Origin: Macrolepiota albuminosa
Lineage: Eukaryota; Basidiomycota; Agaricomycetes; Agaricales; Agaricaceae
Direction of reading: 5' to 3'
NCBI GenBank assembly: GCA_027475525.1
Contig: JAMWFC010000117.1
Coordinates: 1,288,183-1,352,182 of the forward strand
Length of the DNA: 64,000 nucleotides
The notes below the pieces were generated by a model. It worked only from the letters and a program-made list of their open reading frames with translations. It was not told where the DNA came from and ran no database searches. A program made the position numbers and the translations under genes. Of this stretch, positions 11,341 through 21,806 are shown in pieces; position 1 is the stretch's first letter, and each line of letters starts with the position of its first letter.

Positions 11341-11515
11341 GTGGCCTACGCAGGAGAGAATTGAAGCATGAAATGACGCTCAGGCGGCAAGAGTCATATC
11401 TTGTAGGGGTAGTGAAGCGAGGGCCTCGATGAGGACACGAGGCAGATGGGAGAGTGCAATCAAGGAGCAATCAGCGGTGAAAGGAGCAAGATGGTCCCGA
11501 TAACCTGCCACTGCC

Positions 11516-12410
11516 ATGTTCCGAGTCGTCGCCCGTGTCCCGTCTGTCCCCACCCGCAGCTTTGTCTCTTCTGTCCTCCTCACCCGCACATGGGAGAACG
11601 AGTCGTCGCCCGTGTCCCGTCTGTCCCCACCCGCAGCTTTGTCTCTTCTGTCCTCCTCACCCGCACATGGGAGAATGAGAGTGTCGCAGACCTCCGCAGG
11701 GAGCTCAAGACCCGTGGTCTGCCCGTGTATGTCTTTTTGCCTTATGTCTCAATGCATACTCAAACTTTCTCAGCAAAGGCAACAAGGCGACGCTAATTCT
11801 GCGCATTCTGGAGCACGAAAAGTCGACGACACTGGATGCGCTGCGTGAACCACCGGTGGCGCGAAAAATGTCGACAGCACCTGCCGGAGTGGCGCCTGGG
11901 ATCCCGCCGGTGTCGCAGACGTCTGACGGGCAGGCGCAGGGCTTCCTGAACGTCACGCTGCCTGATCTCTGGGTGCCTGTTCGCGAGCCGCCCGTCCAAA
12001 TCGTGCGTCCATGCAGGGCTTCCTGAACGTCACGCTGCCTGATCTCTGGGTGCCTGTTCGCGAGCCGCCCGTCCAAATCGTGCGTCCATTTGCTTTCAGT
12101 CTCTCTGTCTGCTCATCCCCGCCCCAAGCCGTATGTCCCCGACTTTTGGGACTCGTCGTCTCAGCCACCGCGCCCGGATCCCCAAGATCCCCTCCCAAAA
12201 CTCAATGTCGTCGCAGGCGCAGACACCCACCTCAGCGGCGGCCCGTCCCACAACCTCCTCGACGAAAACGCCGCCGTCCTCGCAAGTCCCCAGTCCCCAG
12301 TCCCTCCCAAGCCCACCGCCGACGACGGCATTCTCGGCGACATCACAGACGACCTGGGGCTGCCTCGACCCCAACAGATTAAATCCGCTTTCTGGAGAAT
12401 ATTTTCTTAA
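11516..12410 (+). CDS. SAP-domain protein, probably mitochondrial (Aim34-like)
   Basis: ATG at 11516 gives MFRVVARVPSVPTRSFVSSV, an Arg/Ser-rich start fit for mitochondrial import. A SAP motif follows, SVADLRRELKTRGLP joined across an intron to SKGNKATLILRILEHE. SAP domains bind nucleic acid; in yeast the mitochondrial protein Aim34 carries one, so that is the suggested relative. The rest is low-complexity Pro/Ser-rich sequence with PYVPDFWDSS and a C-terminal LGLPRPQQIKSAFWRIFS-stop. Two 77-base duplications interrupt it: one in exon 1, where a single copy gives a clean frame, and one ending in the second intron. Function is unknown beyond the SAP motif. Confidence 0.6.
11522..11675. repeat. 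perfect 77-bp tandem duplication (7 of 24), SAP gene exon 1
   Basis: Copies 11522-11598 and 11599-11675 are identical. Collapse gives an uninterrupted frame from the presequence into the SAP motif. Confidence 0.95.
11936..12089. repeat. perfect 77-bp tandem duplication (8 of 24), SAP gene exon 2
   Basis: Copies 11936-12012 and 12013-12089 are identical and span the end of exon 2 and the start of the following intron, repeating the FLNVTLPDLWVPVREPPVQI codons. Confidence 0.95.
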
Positions 12411-12451
12411 TGTACTTAGTAGTTAGTCGTCCGTCGATTTAAATTTTATTC

Positions 12452-13106
12452 ATGCTTGTTCCAATACGACCATGTCGCACCCTCTTCGCCATCCGTTCAC
12501 TCCACTCTTCGCCGCCCAGATCTAACCTCGTCGCCCCTCCAGACCCAGTCTCCCACATGCGACCTATCATATACAGCGACGCCCCGCCTCCACCCGCTCC
12601 GTCGTACCTCCGCCACCCGTACTCCCTCAACGAGTTCTCGTCAGCATCTCAAGAGCAGGGCGAGGACCTGGCCCTCCATTTCAAGCTGCAGCGCCAGCAG
12701 CTAGACGACTTTTCTCGTCAGCATCTCAAGAGCAGGGCGAGGACCTGGCCCTCCATTTCAAGCTGCAGCGCCAGCAGCTAGACGACTTCATCACCATTTC
12801 TGGTTCGACGTACGTGTCCTCTTCCTCTTTCTCCCGCCTTAAGTGAAACCCTTGTAGAGCAACACCCGTTTCGAAGCCGCAAAACACGCTGTCCTCGACA
12901 CCCTCCCACCGTCCGCCTCGCCTCTCAAAAAGGAAAGTGCGCTATCAGAGTTTTATACTCTATGGTACATGCAAGAAGCACATCGCACAGACGCCTACAC
13001 CAACGAATGGAGGCGCCGAAACTTTGCACTCATCAAGCTCGGCGCCCGTGTCCAGCTCCAGCAATTTGCCAACACAGTGACCAACTTTTTCACCGCCAAA
13101 AAGTAG
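12452..13106 (+). CDS. COA8: COA8-like cytochrome c oxidase assembly factor (APOPT family)
   Basis: COA8/APOPT1 proteins sit in mitochondria and protect cytochrome c oxidase assembly. ATG at 12452 opens a basic, Ser/Arg-rich presequence (MLVPIRPCRTLFAIRSLHSS). The family core then appears: NLVAPPDPVSHMRPIIYSD, a linker, SNTRFEAAKHAVLDTLPPS after an intron, and SEFYTLWYMQEAH with EWRRRNFALIKLGARVQLQ. The gene stops at 13106. The PPDPVS-RP-IY and W-RRNF blocks are the family hallmarks. A 77-base duplication (12635-12788) breaks exon 1. After collapse the frame is still one base short at 12788/12789, where one extra T would join LDDF to HHFWFD before the intron. Confidence 0.75.
12635..12788. 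repeat. perfect 77-bp tandem duplication (9 of 24), inside COA8
   Basis: Copies 12635-12711 and 12712-12788 are identical. Collapse leaves the frame one base short at the right edge, next to a T run. Confidence 0.95.
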
Positions 13107-13132
13107 CGTATGTATATAGATTACATGTACAT

Positions 13133-16100
13133 CTATTGCCATTCCACATCATGCACCGCCAGCTCCCGCACCCGATGAAACACGTCATTCAAATCCAACT
13201 CCCCCAGCCGATCACACTCCAAGTTGTAGTCCTGGACAAGTGCCTCGATCTGTTCCTGCGTGAATCCAGGCCACCGCGATGTCATCTCTGCCGTCGTAGG
13301 AGTAATGAGCGCCTCGTCGGGAGACGTCTCATACCCCACCGGCTGATGGTCTTTTGCAATTATCGCGCACAAAGTATTATACAGCGCCGTGCCTCGGAAC
13401 CTTGCGCTCAACTCTGCATCCGAGACGTTAGTAGTTTTACGAATAGCGTCCCAACTAGAAATTGTTTAAGTACATGAAGCCTACTCCAGAGATCTACGCA
13501 CTCGTCATGGATATATATCCGTCGCCACACCGTCCGGAAAGTAGATGCCACCCGAGCTTCGGGCAGATTCTAGACAAGAGTTGAGAATGATCCGAGTTTA
13601 TCACAGCAACCAATCATACCTGGACGCGAGCGAGCAAGTGAAGAGCAGTCGCAAAGTCTTCCACGCTGGAATTGTTGTCTTTGAGTGTCAACACATCCAC
13701 CGCATCTTCGATGCACAATGCTCGGCCTTGCAACAAGCCTCTAACCAGGTCTTTGAAAATCTGCACCCAATGTCAATGCAAGTCGTTTATCGACTTATAG
13801 GGACTTTACAGCTCTGAGGGCAGGCTTTTCTCGCAAACCAGTTGCAGTAGCCCTGACAATCGTCTCAATCTGGTTGTCCAGAGTTTGGCGCCCACGAACT
13901 GCATCAAGAGCAACTCTGAACTCTTGCAACAACGCTTCATGCACGCTGACAAAATCGAGGTCATCATGGAATGCTGCAAAACATGATTTACCAATGCAGG
14001 ACATGTAGCAACATAAAACTTGCCATCTAGTATGCTATTGTCGGGTGCCGCCGTGTTAGTTTCATGTAGTTGAGCTAAATGGGCAAGTTTTCCAATACTG
14101 AGCATCAACTGTACCCAGAATCATAAGCAGCGGCAGGTTCATGTAGTTGAGCTAAATGGGCAAGTTTTCCAATACTGAGCATCAACTGTACCCAGAATCA
14201 TAAGCAGCGGCAGGCCTTGACAAAATTTTACACACATGTTTTGCATCAAGATTGCTGGCATGCTCTGCTTCCTTCAAAAGCGCTGCCGATGCAGTAGAAT
14301 ATCGTCCCTTTCCAAGATCATTGATCCACGAGATGGAAGGGTTAGGATTTTCCGCGAAATACTTGTCAATATAAGGGCTGTGAGAGTCATCATGCGCGAA
14401 CATGACTCGAAGCTCTCCTAGAACAATAAATGCATGAAAGAGACCAGCCAATGAAATATAAAAATACATACCGTGCTGGATGTACCACCGATAGAGCTCT
14501 GTTGCGAATTCATCTTTGAATCGCTCAATGTAAGCCTGTATCCGAACAGAATTCGAGTTGGACTCGGGCGGATAGACCGTCTCCTTATGACACAACGAAG
14601 CGAGTCCACTAAAGTCGCGATACTTCTCAGCAAGAGAAAACGCAGCATTGGCATAACCATTCCTCCCTGAAGTTAAAGCAGCGTTTAAAATGCTGTGGAT
14701 CAGTAAATGAAAACTCCACTTACGCAGAGTTTCAAACACCTCTGGTCGAAGCATGTCAAATTTTCTAGACAGCTCTTCACGGTCACGGTGTATGCCTGGC
14801 TCGGACATTGCAATGGGGCTAGAAGCAAAGTAAGGGAGGATTTAGACCAAAACACTTCGGCATCTACAAAACCTACCTTCCAAGCCAATCAAGTCTCTCT
14901 TGGATACAAGTGAAGAGAACAGCAGCAAGATCAGGAAGTTGTGCGCCCGGCTCCGAGTCAGTATTTGTACGGTATCCACTTGAAGGAGCCTCGATGGCTT
15001 TCGTTGTTGCGTCGAATAGCCCCAGAACGACATCAATAATAGCTGGCTTGCTACTCCAAGGCCTTATCATGGGCAGATCGTTGTTGCGTCGAATAGCCCC
15101 AGAACGACATCAATAATAGCTGGCTTGCTACTCCAAGGCCTTATCATGGGCAGATCGATGCCGTATACTTGCAGATTGTATTCTCTGTAGTCAAAGGCAG
15201 AATTAAGAATCGTCTGCCGTTGAGATAACATCAGCGTCAAGGCGCTAAACAAAAGTAAAAAAAAGCGTACCAAAACGATACGATTCGCTTCTGGCAAAAA
15301 CTCAATGATATCCCGTTGTGAAAGACGAGCAGCCTGAGTCGCAGCTTCACCGACCTTGCTGATCAGGCGGCCAATGTCTCCTACCCTAAGGCGGAAGAAA
15401 GCGCGAATAACGTCTTCATGATGACCTTTGCCGATCTCATGCATATACACATGAACGGCATCATTCAGGACACTATGGCTTGGGTTCGTCCTGAAAAACA
15501 TTGCCTGAATTAAAATATTTGTGCAGCAAAAATAAAGCATACGCTAGGAGATCGTTATGTCTCATCCACAATTGATAGCACGCGAAGAGCTTCTCTGCAT
15601 CTGTTGCGAGCGTCTGTCGGCATTGTTGAGATATCTGAAAGGCTTGCTTCAGAAGATTCTAGATTCGGTCATGAGAAAAATTCAACCTTGCCAAGGACGG
15701 CGTTGTCGTTGATGAAGCGTATGAGCCAACTCAACCTTTCCTTTCTTTCTGTCAGCTGTGCGCTTAGGTCATGATTTTGTTGGATGATATTAGAGTCTAA
15801 CAATTGTCAATAAAGAGTCGCTGTGCATGAAAGGCAGATCTACCTGACTCTAGGACGACCTGACTAAGTTGCTGTGCACCTTGCATTAGACTCTCCTCAT
15901 CCAAGTCCGGCGGTAAACTGAACTGAAGCGGATTCTGTTTCAAGTGGTTTGTCAGAGGCTTTACATCAAAAAAGGTGTTCTTACGTCTGGTACACCGCTG
16001 AACAGGATTGCCTGAGTCATGGCAGACTTGACGAGCTTAGCCTCCCCATTCCTGTGCTAATTCAAAAACTATTTGAAAAAAACGATGGCAAACACCTACT

Positions 16101-18158
16101 CTATATCGTAAGCAAGGATTGCGTCCAGGTTCATAGAGACTTTCATCATTGTAGCAGCTGTCAAGCAAACACCTACTCTATATCGTAAGCAAGGATTGCG
16201 TCCAGGTTCATAGAGACTTTCATCATTGTAGCAGCTGTCAACACCAGTAAAGGGCCATCATCCTGAGTGCCAATGCCAAGGTCCTATCTGTTGTTGACTT
16301 CAGTTCAAGGCGCTCTCTGTAATCTACATCTGAGAAAAGAGTCAAAAAAGGAGCCTTTAATATTCAGGATGTAAACTAGCCTCTTGAACAAAATGCAACG
16401 ACATCGCCAAACTGTACGCTGATTAGTGCACCGTCAAGGGCTAATCTTATACGAGGATGCATAGGGGCAGCACTGTTGGTCAGTTTCTGCCAGAAATCTA
16501 TAGTGCACCGTCAAGGGCTAATCTTATACGAGGATGCATAGGGGCAGCACTGTTGGTCAGTTTCTGCCAGAAATCTATTGAGTAGAGCAGGTCAATAGCG
16601 AGATATTTGCTTACACTCTGATAGGCACACTTCGCACAGTGTTGACAGCAAATACATTCTCTCGGAAGGTAATGTGGGTCAGAGCATAGACTCTTCTGAC
16701 GGTTCTACCGTCTAAAACCATGGACATTCGTCTTCAGCAGCAGCATAAGATACCAATACCGCTAAGGCTTCACTGCAACAACAATGAGAAGGTTGACAAC
16801 CCTGTAGAAAGCGGATTTGCATACCCATCCACCGCCAGGTCGAGAAGTTCCAGATCTACCTTTTGGTCGTCTGCATCCACACGGGTCCCAAAAGCTTTCC
16901 GCACAGCAGTTGACAAAATCTCTAGAACATCGCCTTCCAATAAAAGTTGTTCCCATCCTTCGGGACTCATTGACCACCGTTGAAGTCGCGTGTCTACTAT
17001 TGCCCAAATCTCTCGTCCACCGGTCCCAGTTTTTGCACCAAGTGCAATGGCGCTGACGTTCTTAGAATGAATAAAGGAGGTGCTTGTTGTCGAGCCAGAG
17101 GAAAATATAGAGGGCAATAATCGAGACAATGAGATGGGATGTGATGGCCTAGCAAAAACATGCGAGCTGAGGTGACGCTTGCCCCCTGACGACACGAGAG
17201 TCAAGCGGAAAAGATTGCCAGCGGACGTTGAAGCCACATATGTTTGGAACTGATCAAAAAGTTTTAATCATTTGTCTTGAAGGTAAGTTTGAAGGACGCC
17301 TCACATCTGATCGAAGAAAATTCGTAACGGATTCACCTGGAGCAATATCAAGTTGTATTGTGGTATAATGATCACCACCGGCGAGGCCAATACCAATACT
17401 GTCCCAAAAGCGCCTGGAGCAATATCAAGTTGTATTGTGGTATAATGATCACCACCGGCGAGGCCAATACCAATACTGTCCCAAAAGCGATCGCTCCGTC
17501 AGCAGACAGCAGAATCAGACCGGGTTCTCTGGATGTACTATGGGGAATGAGCGCGTGGAAGGGAGGTTGAAGTTGATTAGGTTCTTGTGGACACGAGAAG
17601 ATGTAACAAGTTGGTGTCCCTTTAAGTGCCTGGATGTGTGCTGAGATCTCACAATTGACATTCGAGAAGGTTAGTGACGGACCTGGGCATGTTGCCAGAC
17701 AAAGCAAGTTTGTGCAGATGCCACCAATGCAAATCCAGTCAAGGTGTCAATATCCCCGGTGTACGCGTCTCTAAAGAAGTCTGAGAAAGCAAAGTGAGCA
17801 AACGATGCATGATAGGAAGATAGTACATCATACCAGCATTTTTCAACACTTGCTTCAATTCTACAGGTAGACTCGCGTAAAAAGAGACGGCAAGTTGATC
17901 AGACTTGGCATATAAAATGTCTCCAGTGATCCTCATATTCAGTCTTTCACTTAAGACAGAGCCGCCTTCATCAACGTCCATGCCAGGGAAAATGGAACCA
18001 TTGTCGCCTGGACGGCTAAGAGCTGGGGTGACCAATCGAGATGTCGCCCTTCCGGTAGTGTTGACAGGAGCAGTGCGGGTACGACGCGGTGGAGTAGCTG
18101 CTGGTTGCTTGTTTCGCGAAGACCGTCGTGGCGCAGGTGCAGGCGAGAATGTAGCCAT
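13133..18158 (-). CDS. NUP133: nucleoporin NUP133-like
   Basis: NUP133 is part of the Y-shaped scaffold complex of the nuclear pore. ATG at 18158 gives MATFSPAPAPRRSSRNKQPA, then VLSERLNMRITGDILYAKSD and the beta-propeller start with CFVWQHAQ joined across an intron to ALKGTPTCYIFSCPQEPNQL. The middle is helical (for example LSQRDIIEFLPEANRIVLVR) and the C-terminus reads TALYNTLCAIIAKDHQPVGY through LAVHDVEWQ-stop at 13133. An N-terminal propeller with a long helical C-terminal part is the family's layout. Many introns are present, and five 77-base duplications cut the gene (starts 14061, 15001, 16088, 16424 and 17336), so the literal sequence does not give one open protein. Only the general exon chain is supported. 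Confidence 0.8.
14061..14214. repeat. perfect 77-bp tandem duplication (10 of 24), in NUP133
   Basis: Copies 14061-14137 and 14138-14214 are identical and contain coding sequence for the IGKLAHLAQLHE segment. Confidence 0.95.
15001..15157. repeat. perfect 77-bp tandem duplication (11 of 24), in NUP133
   Basis: Copies 15001-15077 and 15078-15154 are identical, with three further matching bases. They repeat codons for RPWSSKPAIIDVVLGLFDAT. Confidence 0.95.
16088..16241. repeat. perfect 77-bp tandem duplication (12 of 24), in NUP133
   Basis: Copies 16088-16164 and 16165-16241 are identical. Confidence 0.95.
16424..16578. repeat. perfect 77-bp tandem duplication (13 of 24), in NUP133
   Basis: Copies 16424-16500 and 16501-16577 are identical, with one further matching base. 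Only 182 bases separate it from the previous duplication. Confidence 0.95.
17336..17489. repeat. perfect 77-bp tandem duplication (14 of 24), in NUP133
   Basis: Copies 17336-17412 and 17413-17489 are identical and lie in the propeller-coding part. Confidence 0.95.
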
Positions 18159-18175
18159 TCAACGCGTCCAAGTCG

Positions 18176-18330
18176 TCAGTGGACAATGTCACAACTGGAC
18201 AAACCCTTGAGATGCTAATACTCACAAACAATCACAGGCGCCCTCTAAATACTCAGTGGACAATGTCACAACTGGACAAACCCTTGAGATGCTAATACTC
18301 ACAAACAATCACAGGCGCCCTCTAAATACT
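18176..18330. repeat. perfect 77-bp tandem duplication (15 of 24), NUP133 promoter
   Basis: Copies 18176-18252 and 18253-18329 are identical, with one further matching base, directly upstream of the NUP133 ATG. Confidence 0.95.
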
Positions 18331-18444
18331 TGCACGCGCGTTGGTGCAACGCCAATTTAGTGAGAATACAATAACAATAACCGTACAATGGACAGTAGAT
18401 ATACATGGACGCAAAATGACAGTCAGGAAATGCGGAAGCTCCCC

Positions 18445-19032
18445 TTACTTGCCACCGGCAGAGAACTTCGTCACGCTCTTGGTACCTTCAGAAATAGCAT
18501 GCTTCGCTAGCTCTCCCGGCAGAATAAGCCTAACACTGGTTTGAATTTCTCGTGAGGATATAGTGGATTTCTTGGAATAAGACGCCAGCTCTGAAGGAAA
18601 TGTAAGACGATACAGATAGGCTAGGTTATAATGCAACACACTGGAAGCTTCTGTTGCTATACGCTCAAAGATATCATTGACAAAAGAGTTCAGAATAGCC
18701 ATGGCTTTATTGGAAATGCCCGTGTCAGGATGGACTTGTTTGAGGACTAGAGACACGTAAATCTTTGCTATCGCTCACCACAGAAGCAAACACTCACCTT
18801 TATAGATATAGGAACTGTACGTCTCTTTGCGCACCTTCCGACGCTTCTTCTTCTCACCGTCAGCAGGCGCTGCATTCTTGCTCTTACTTGCCGTCTTTTT
18901 TGCGCCTTCAGGCTTGGCGGGAGACTTAGAGGCAGTCGAGGCGGGAGCCTTTCCGGCAGTGGAAACAGGCTAGGGTGTCTTGTGAGGTCATGATTATTGC
19001 TTAACAAGATACCAACACACTTTTGGTGCCAT
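18445..19032 (-). CDS. H2B: histone H2B (copy 2)
   Basis: Second H2B gene. ATG at 19032 opens MAPK, an intron follows, then [57 protein letters not shown] and the C-terminal KFSAGGK-stop at 18445. Intron positions match the copy at 7331-7931, and the protein differs only by a few tail residues (Val for Ala, Ser for Ala, Asn for Ser). Synonymous sites have diverged, so the pair is an old duplication and not an assembly duplicate. The frame is clean. Both copies are on the minus strand with about 10.5 kb of unrelated genes between them. Confidence 0.97.
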
Positions 19033-19922
19033 TATCAGTCAATGTATTGAGGCACTGGAGAGCGCAAGTCAACATCCTCAAGGTCTGATCAGCATGAAGG
19101 AAGGTATACGTACAATAAAGCAGACTGGAACTAAGATGGTGGGCGAAAGAAAACAGGTGTTGGATGGTCGACGTGCTGCCGTCCCCGACTTTTGTACGAA
19201 AGTATTGTAGCGGACCTTGAAATCAGGGTTCCATGTCACATGCTTTCAACAAACACGTCACGACCGCGTCGCGTCAGTCACATCACGCGAGGAAGAGTTA
19301 CCTCGTGCACGTCACGTGTTTCGGTCCCGACCTTCCATTATAAAAAAACTCTAGAACAGTACTCTAGCCATATCTATGGTCAAACCATACATGTCTTTCC
19401 ATCGCAGGCTTCCATTATAAAAAAACTCTAGAACAGTACTCTAGCCATATCTATGGTCAAACCATACATGTCTTTCCATCGCAGGCGAAAAAAATCACAT
19501 TAGAAAGACACGTGTGGAGCCAAACAAAAGATAAACGAAGATGATCTTAAGCTTAAGCATGACAATGAAGGTTCAGACAGGTCTAGTAGAGTCATGGGCG
19601 CGTCGTGGAAGGCTGGGTAAGCCATCCGCACGCTTCAATGAATTATTTATTTATACTTCGCGACTAGAAAGTGTGCGCATACGCGTCTCTTGATTAGGGG
19701 CGGGGGTGATTAGGGCTGAGCAGGACGGGGAACGTCATGGAAGGATGCGGCATATTTTCAGTGTCGCTGGTGCATTAGGGAGAACCCGGAGCATGCATGG
19801 ACGAGAGGCATCTCAAATCCAAAGCAAGTAATTGGAACCTGCACGTAATGTGACGGTCACTGTTCTAAAACACCCCAAGTATCTATATCAACGTTCCCTT
19901 GGCCACTCTATCATCTAACTCT
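19033..19922. other. intergenic region: H2B promoter and methyltransferase 3' flank
   Basis: No gene is seen in these 890 bases. The H2B-proximal third holds CACGTG and several CG-rich motifs; one ACGCGT lies at 19681-19686. A 77-base duplication sits at 19332-19486. The far end holds the 3' flank of the methyltransferase at 19923. Confidence 0.6.
19332..19486. repeat. perfect 77-bp tandem duplication (16 of 24), H2B copy 2 upstream region
   Basis: Copies 19332-19408 and 19409-19485 are identical, with one further matching base. Non-coding. Confidence 0.95.
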
Positions 19923-20948
19923 TTACTTCAGATGCGCAACGACCACGAAAACCTGATATGGATACTCAAAGATCCCTTGTTCCTCGTTAATCCATACTTT
20001 ATCCTCTCCCTTGTCAACAATCCTGCTTACGTCTGTCTGGACTTCTTCCTTCTCAGTTGGATGCAACACAGCAATGTAACTTTTGCTTGTAGCGCGATCT
20101 ACCACGGTTTCCGCGGTCGTTGGCAAGACATAGGACCAGACTTTCTCCACTGGTGACTGAAAAAATTGGCGATAGGAGGTAGTTTCAAAGGCTTGACGCC
20201 AGAGATCCAGCCGAAACTGTGGTGTTCCTTGCTCATGCTTCTCAATTCGGTCACGAAGTTGCGCAACCCAGCGTGCACGGCCTCTGTAAAAGGGCGTCAA
20301 AATGATGGCTGATTTCACATACGGTACGCACCTGTCTTCAAGATTCCATATCAAGACAAGAGACCCTCCGGGCTTCAAGACTCGAGCAAACTCTGCAGAT
20401 GCTTTGTCATAGTCAGGGCACCAGTGGAACGCCTGCCTCACGTTTAGCGCAAACTTTGGTCATGTGAACCTCGTAATACCTGGGCGATTATGATGAGGTC
20501 TGCCCAGTGGTCCTCCACTCCAGTGTTATCAAAAGTTCCGTCTTGGATGGTCACTCTTCCATCAATGACTGTCTCTCCGAAGACTTGTCGCATCCCAGCG
20601 CTCGGCTCGACGGCCTTAACTTGCTTGATATCAGAAGCCCATTGTGAATGAGCTAACAATGCACGAGTAAAGATTCCTGTTCCAGCCCCAATCCTGTAAT
20701 GACATTAACTCAGATTGACCTTGCAGGACCTTACATAATTCAATCATACTCTACAATATTAATGTGGGTGTTGGTTGTTTGTTTTGTAGCATCACGGATG
20801 TAAGCCAGTGAGGAGTCTTGGTATGAAGGACGCGCTCTGGAAATCTTATAAACTGGGCACTCAGTCAGGCTCAGTGAGATCGTCACCTGTTGTAGAGCTC
20901 GTTTGTGCCCTGGCCAAATCCAGCTTGAGCGGTAATATGCACTGACAT
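19923..20948 (-). CDS. SAM-dependent class I methyltransferase (UbiE/type 11-like)
   Basis: ATG at 20948 gives MSVHITAQAGFGQGTNELYN, joined across an intron to RARPSYQDSSLAYIRDATKQ. The SAM-binding motif I follows (VE then IGAGTGIFTRALLAH), then an acidic-residue strand (VKAVEPSAGMRQVF), WADLIIIAQ and AFHWCPDYDKASAEFARVLK with PGGSLVLIWNLEDR, the usual post-II and III motifs. The C-terminus ends VFVVVAHLK-stop at 19923. Fungal relatives are cytosolic small-molecule methyltransferases of unknown substrate, similar to yeast Crg1/Tmt1; the substrate cannot be told from sequence. The frame is clean. Confidence 0.85.
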
Positions 20949-21806
20949 CTGTTGGCGGGATGGTGTTGTGGTTGTGACTACAGAAGAATCGGTTCAAGTT
21001 CAAGTTTGCTGGGTGTTACCTGCCATGTTATCTGCCCGGCAAGTGCCGTGGCAGGTTACATCACGATATTCACACTTCTTTGTATCCTCTGTGCACAATA
21101 TATCGCTATTTCAATTCTATTGAAACACTGCTCATAACCATAACTAACTGACCTGTAAGTTGTGTACTTGTTTGACTGGTAGGTATTGAGAAATTAATTG
21201 GAAATCAGACTAGTGGCAGATAACACGGCTCGGATGTTATCTGACCACGATCAGATTCTTGGGTTTCCCCCACTTCACTTTACTGGTGGGTGTTCGGAGG
21301 AGCAAAAAATAGAAAAAGAAGAGATTTAGAGGAAATTTTATAATTATCTCCGGACTATTTTTACAATGTCACATTTTCTATGTCGACACCACGACATCTT
21401 GTAAGCTGTAGACACTTCTTACAAGGTACCTTGCACGGAAAGGACAATTTCAGATATCACTATTACCTGGACATGGTTTCCGAATGACATCTGCGGCATA
21501 TCCTCACTGTAGTGCACTTGCGATCACCTGTAAGAACCTCGCGACGGCGACGTTTTGGTGGGCGAGAGTCACCAAAAATGGGATGTAATGTGTCGGAAGC
21601 TTGTGCTGTGGCCGGATTATTTAAATGACGCATTTGTACAAATACAAACATTACAAATATCAGTTTTCACACACAGTGTCACTTTTCGGTTGTAGGCCAC
21701 GTGGTCCTAGACATGATTCATCTCCAATGTATTTGCAAACTTGACAATTTGTCCATCTCTGTGTATATCTTTTTTCTGCATCTCAGCGAAACGCTGCACA
21801 TTGAGA
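20949..21806. other. divergent intergenic region, no gene seen
   Basis: These 858 bases separate the methyltransferase and the sphingoid-base kinase, which point away from each other. Only short frames without coding character occur. It should hold both promoters; I could not pick out a specific site. Confidence 0.55.

Noticed and set aside
7331..19032. The two H2B genes as another assembly duplicate
   Set aside because: They differ at many silent sites, in introns and in flanks, so they are distinct loci.
5416..19486. 77-base duplications as transposon target-site or minisatellite repeats
   Set aside because: Each site has only two copies, the units share no sequence with one another, no element lies between copies, and the period is identical everywhere.
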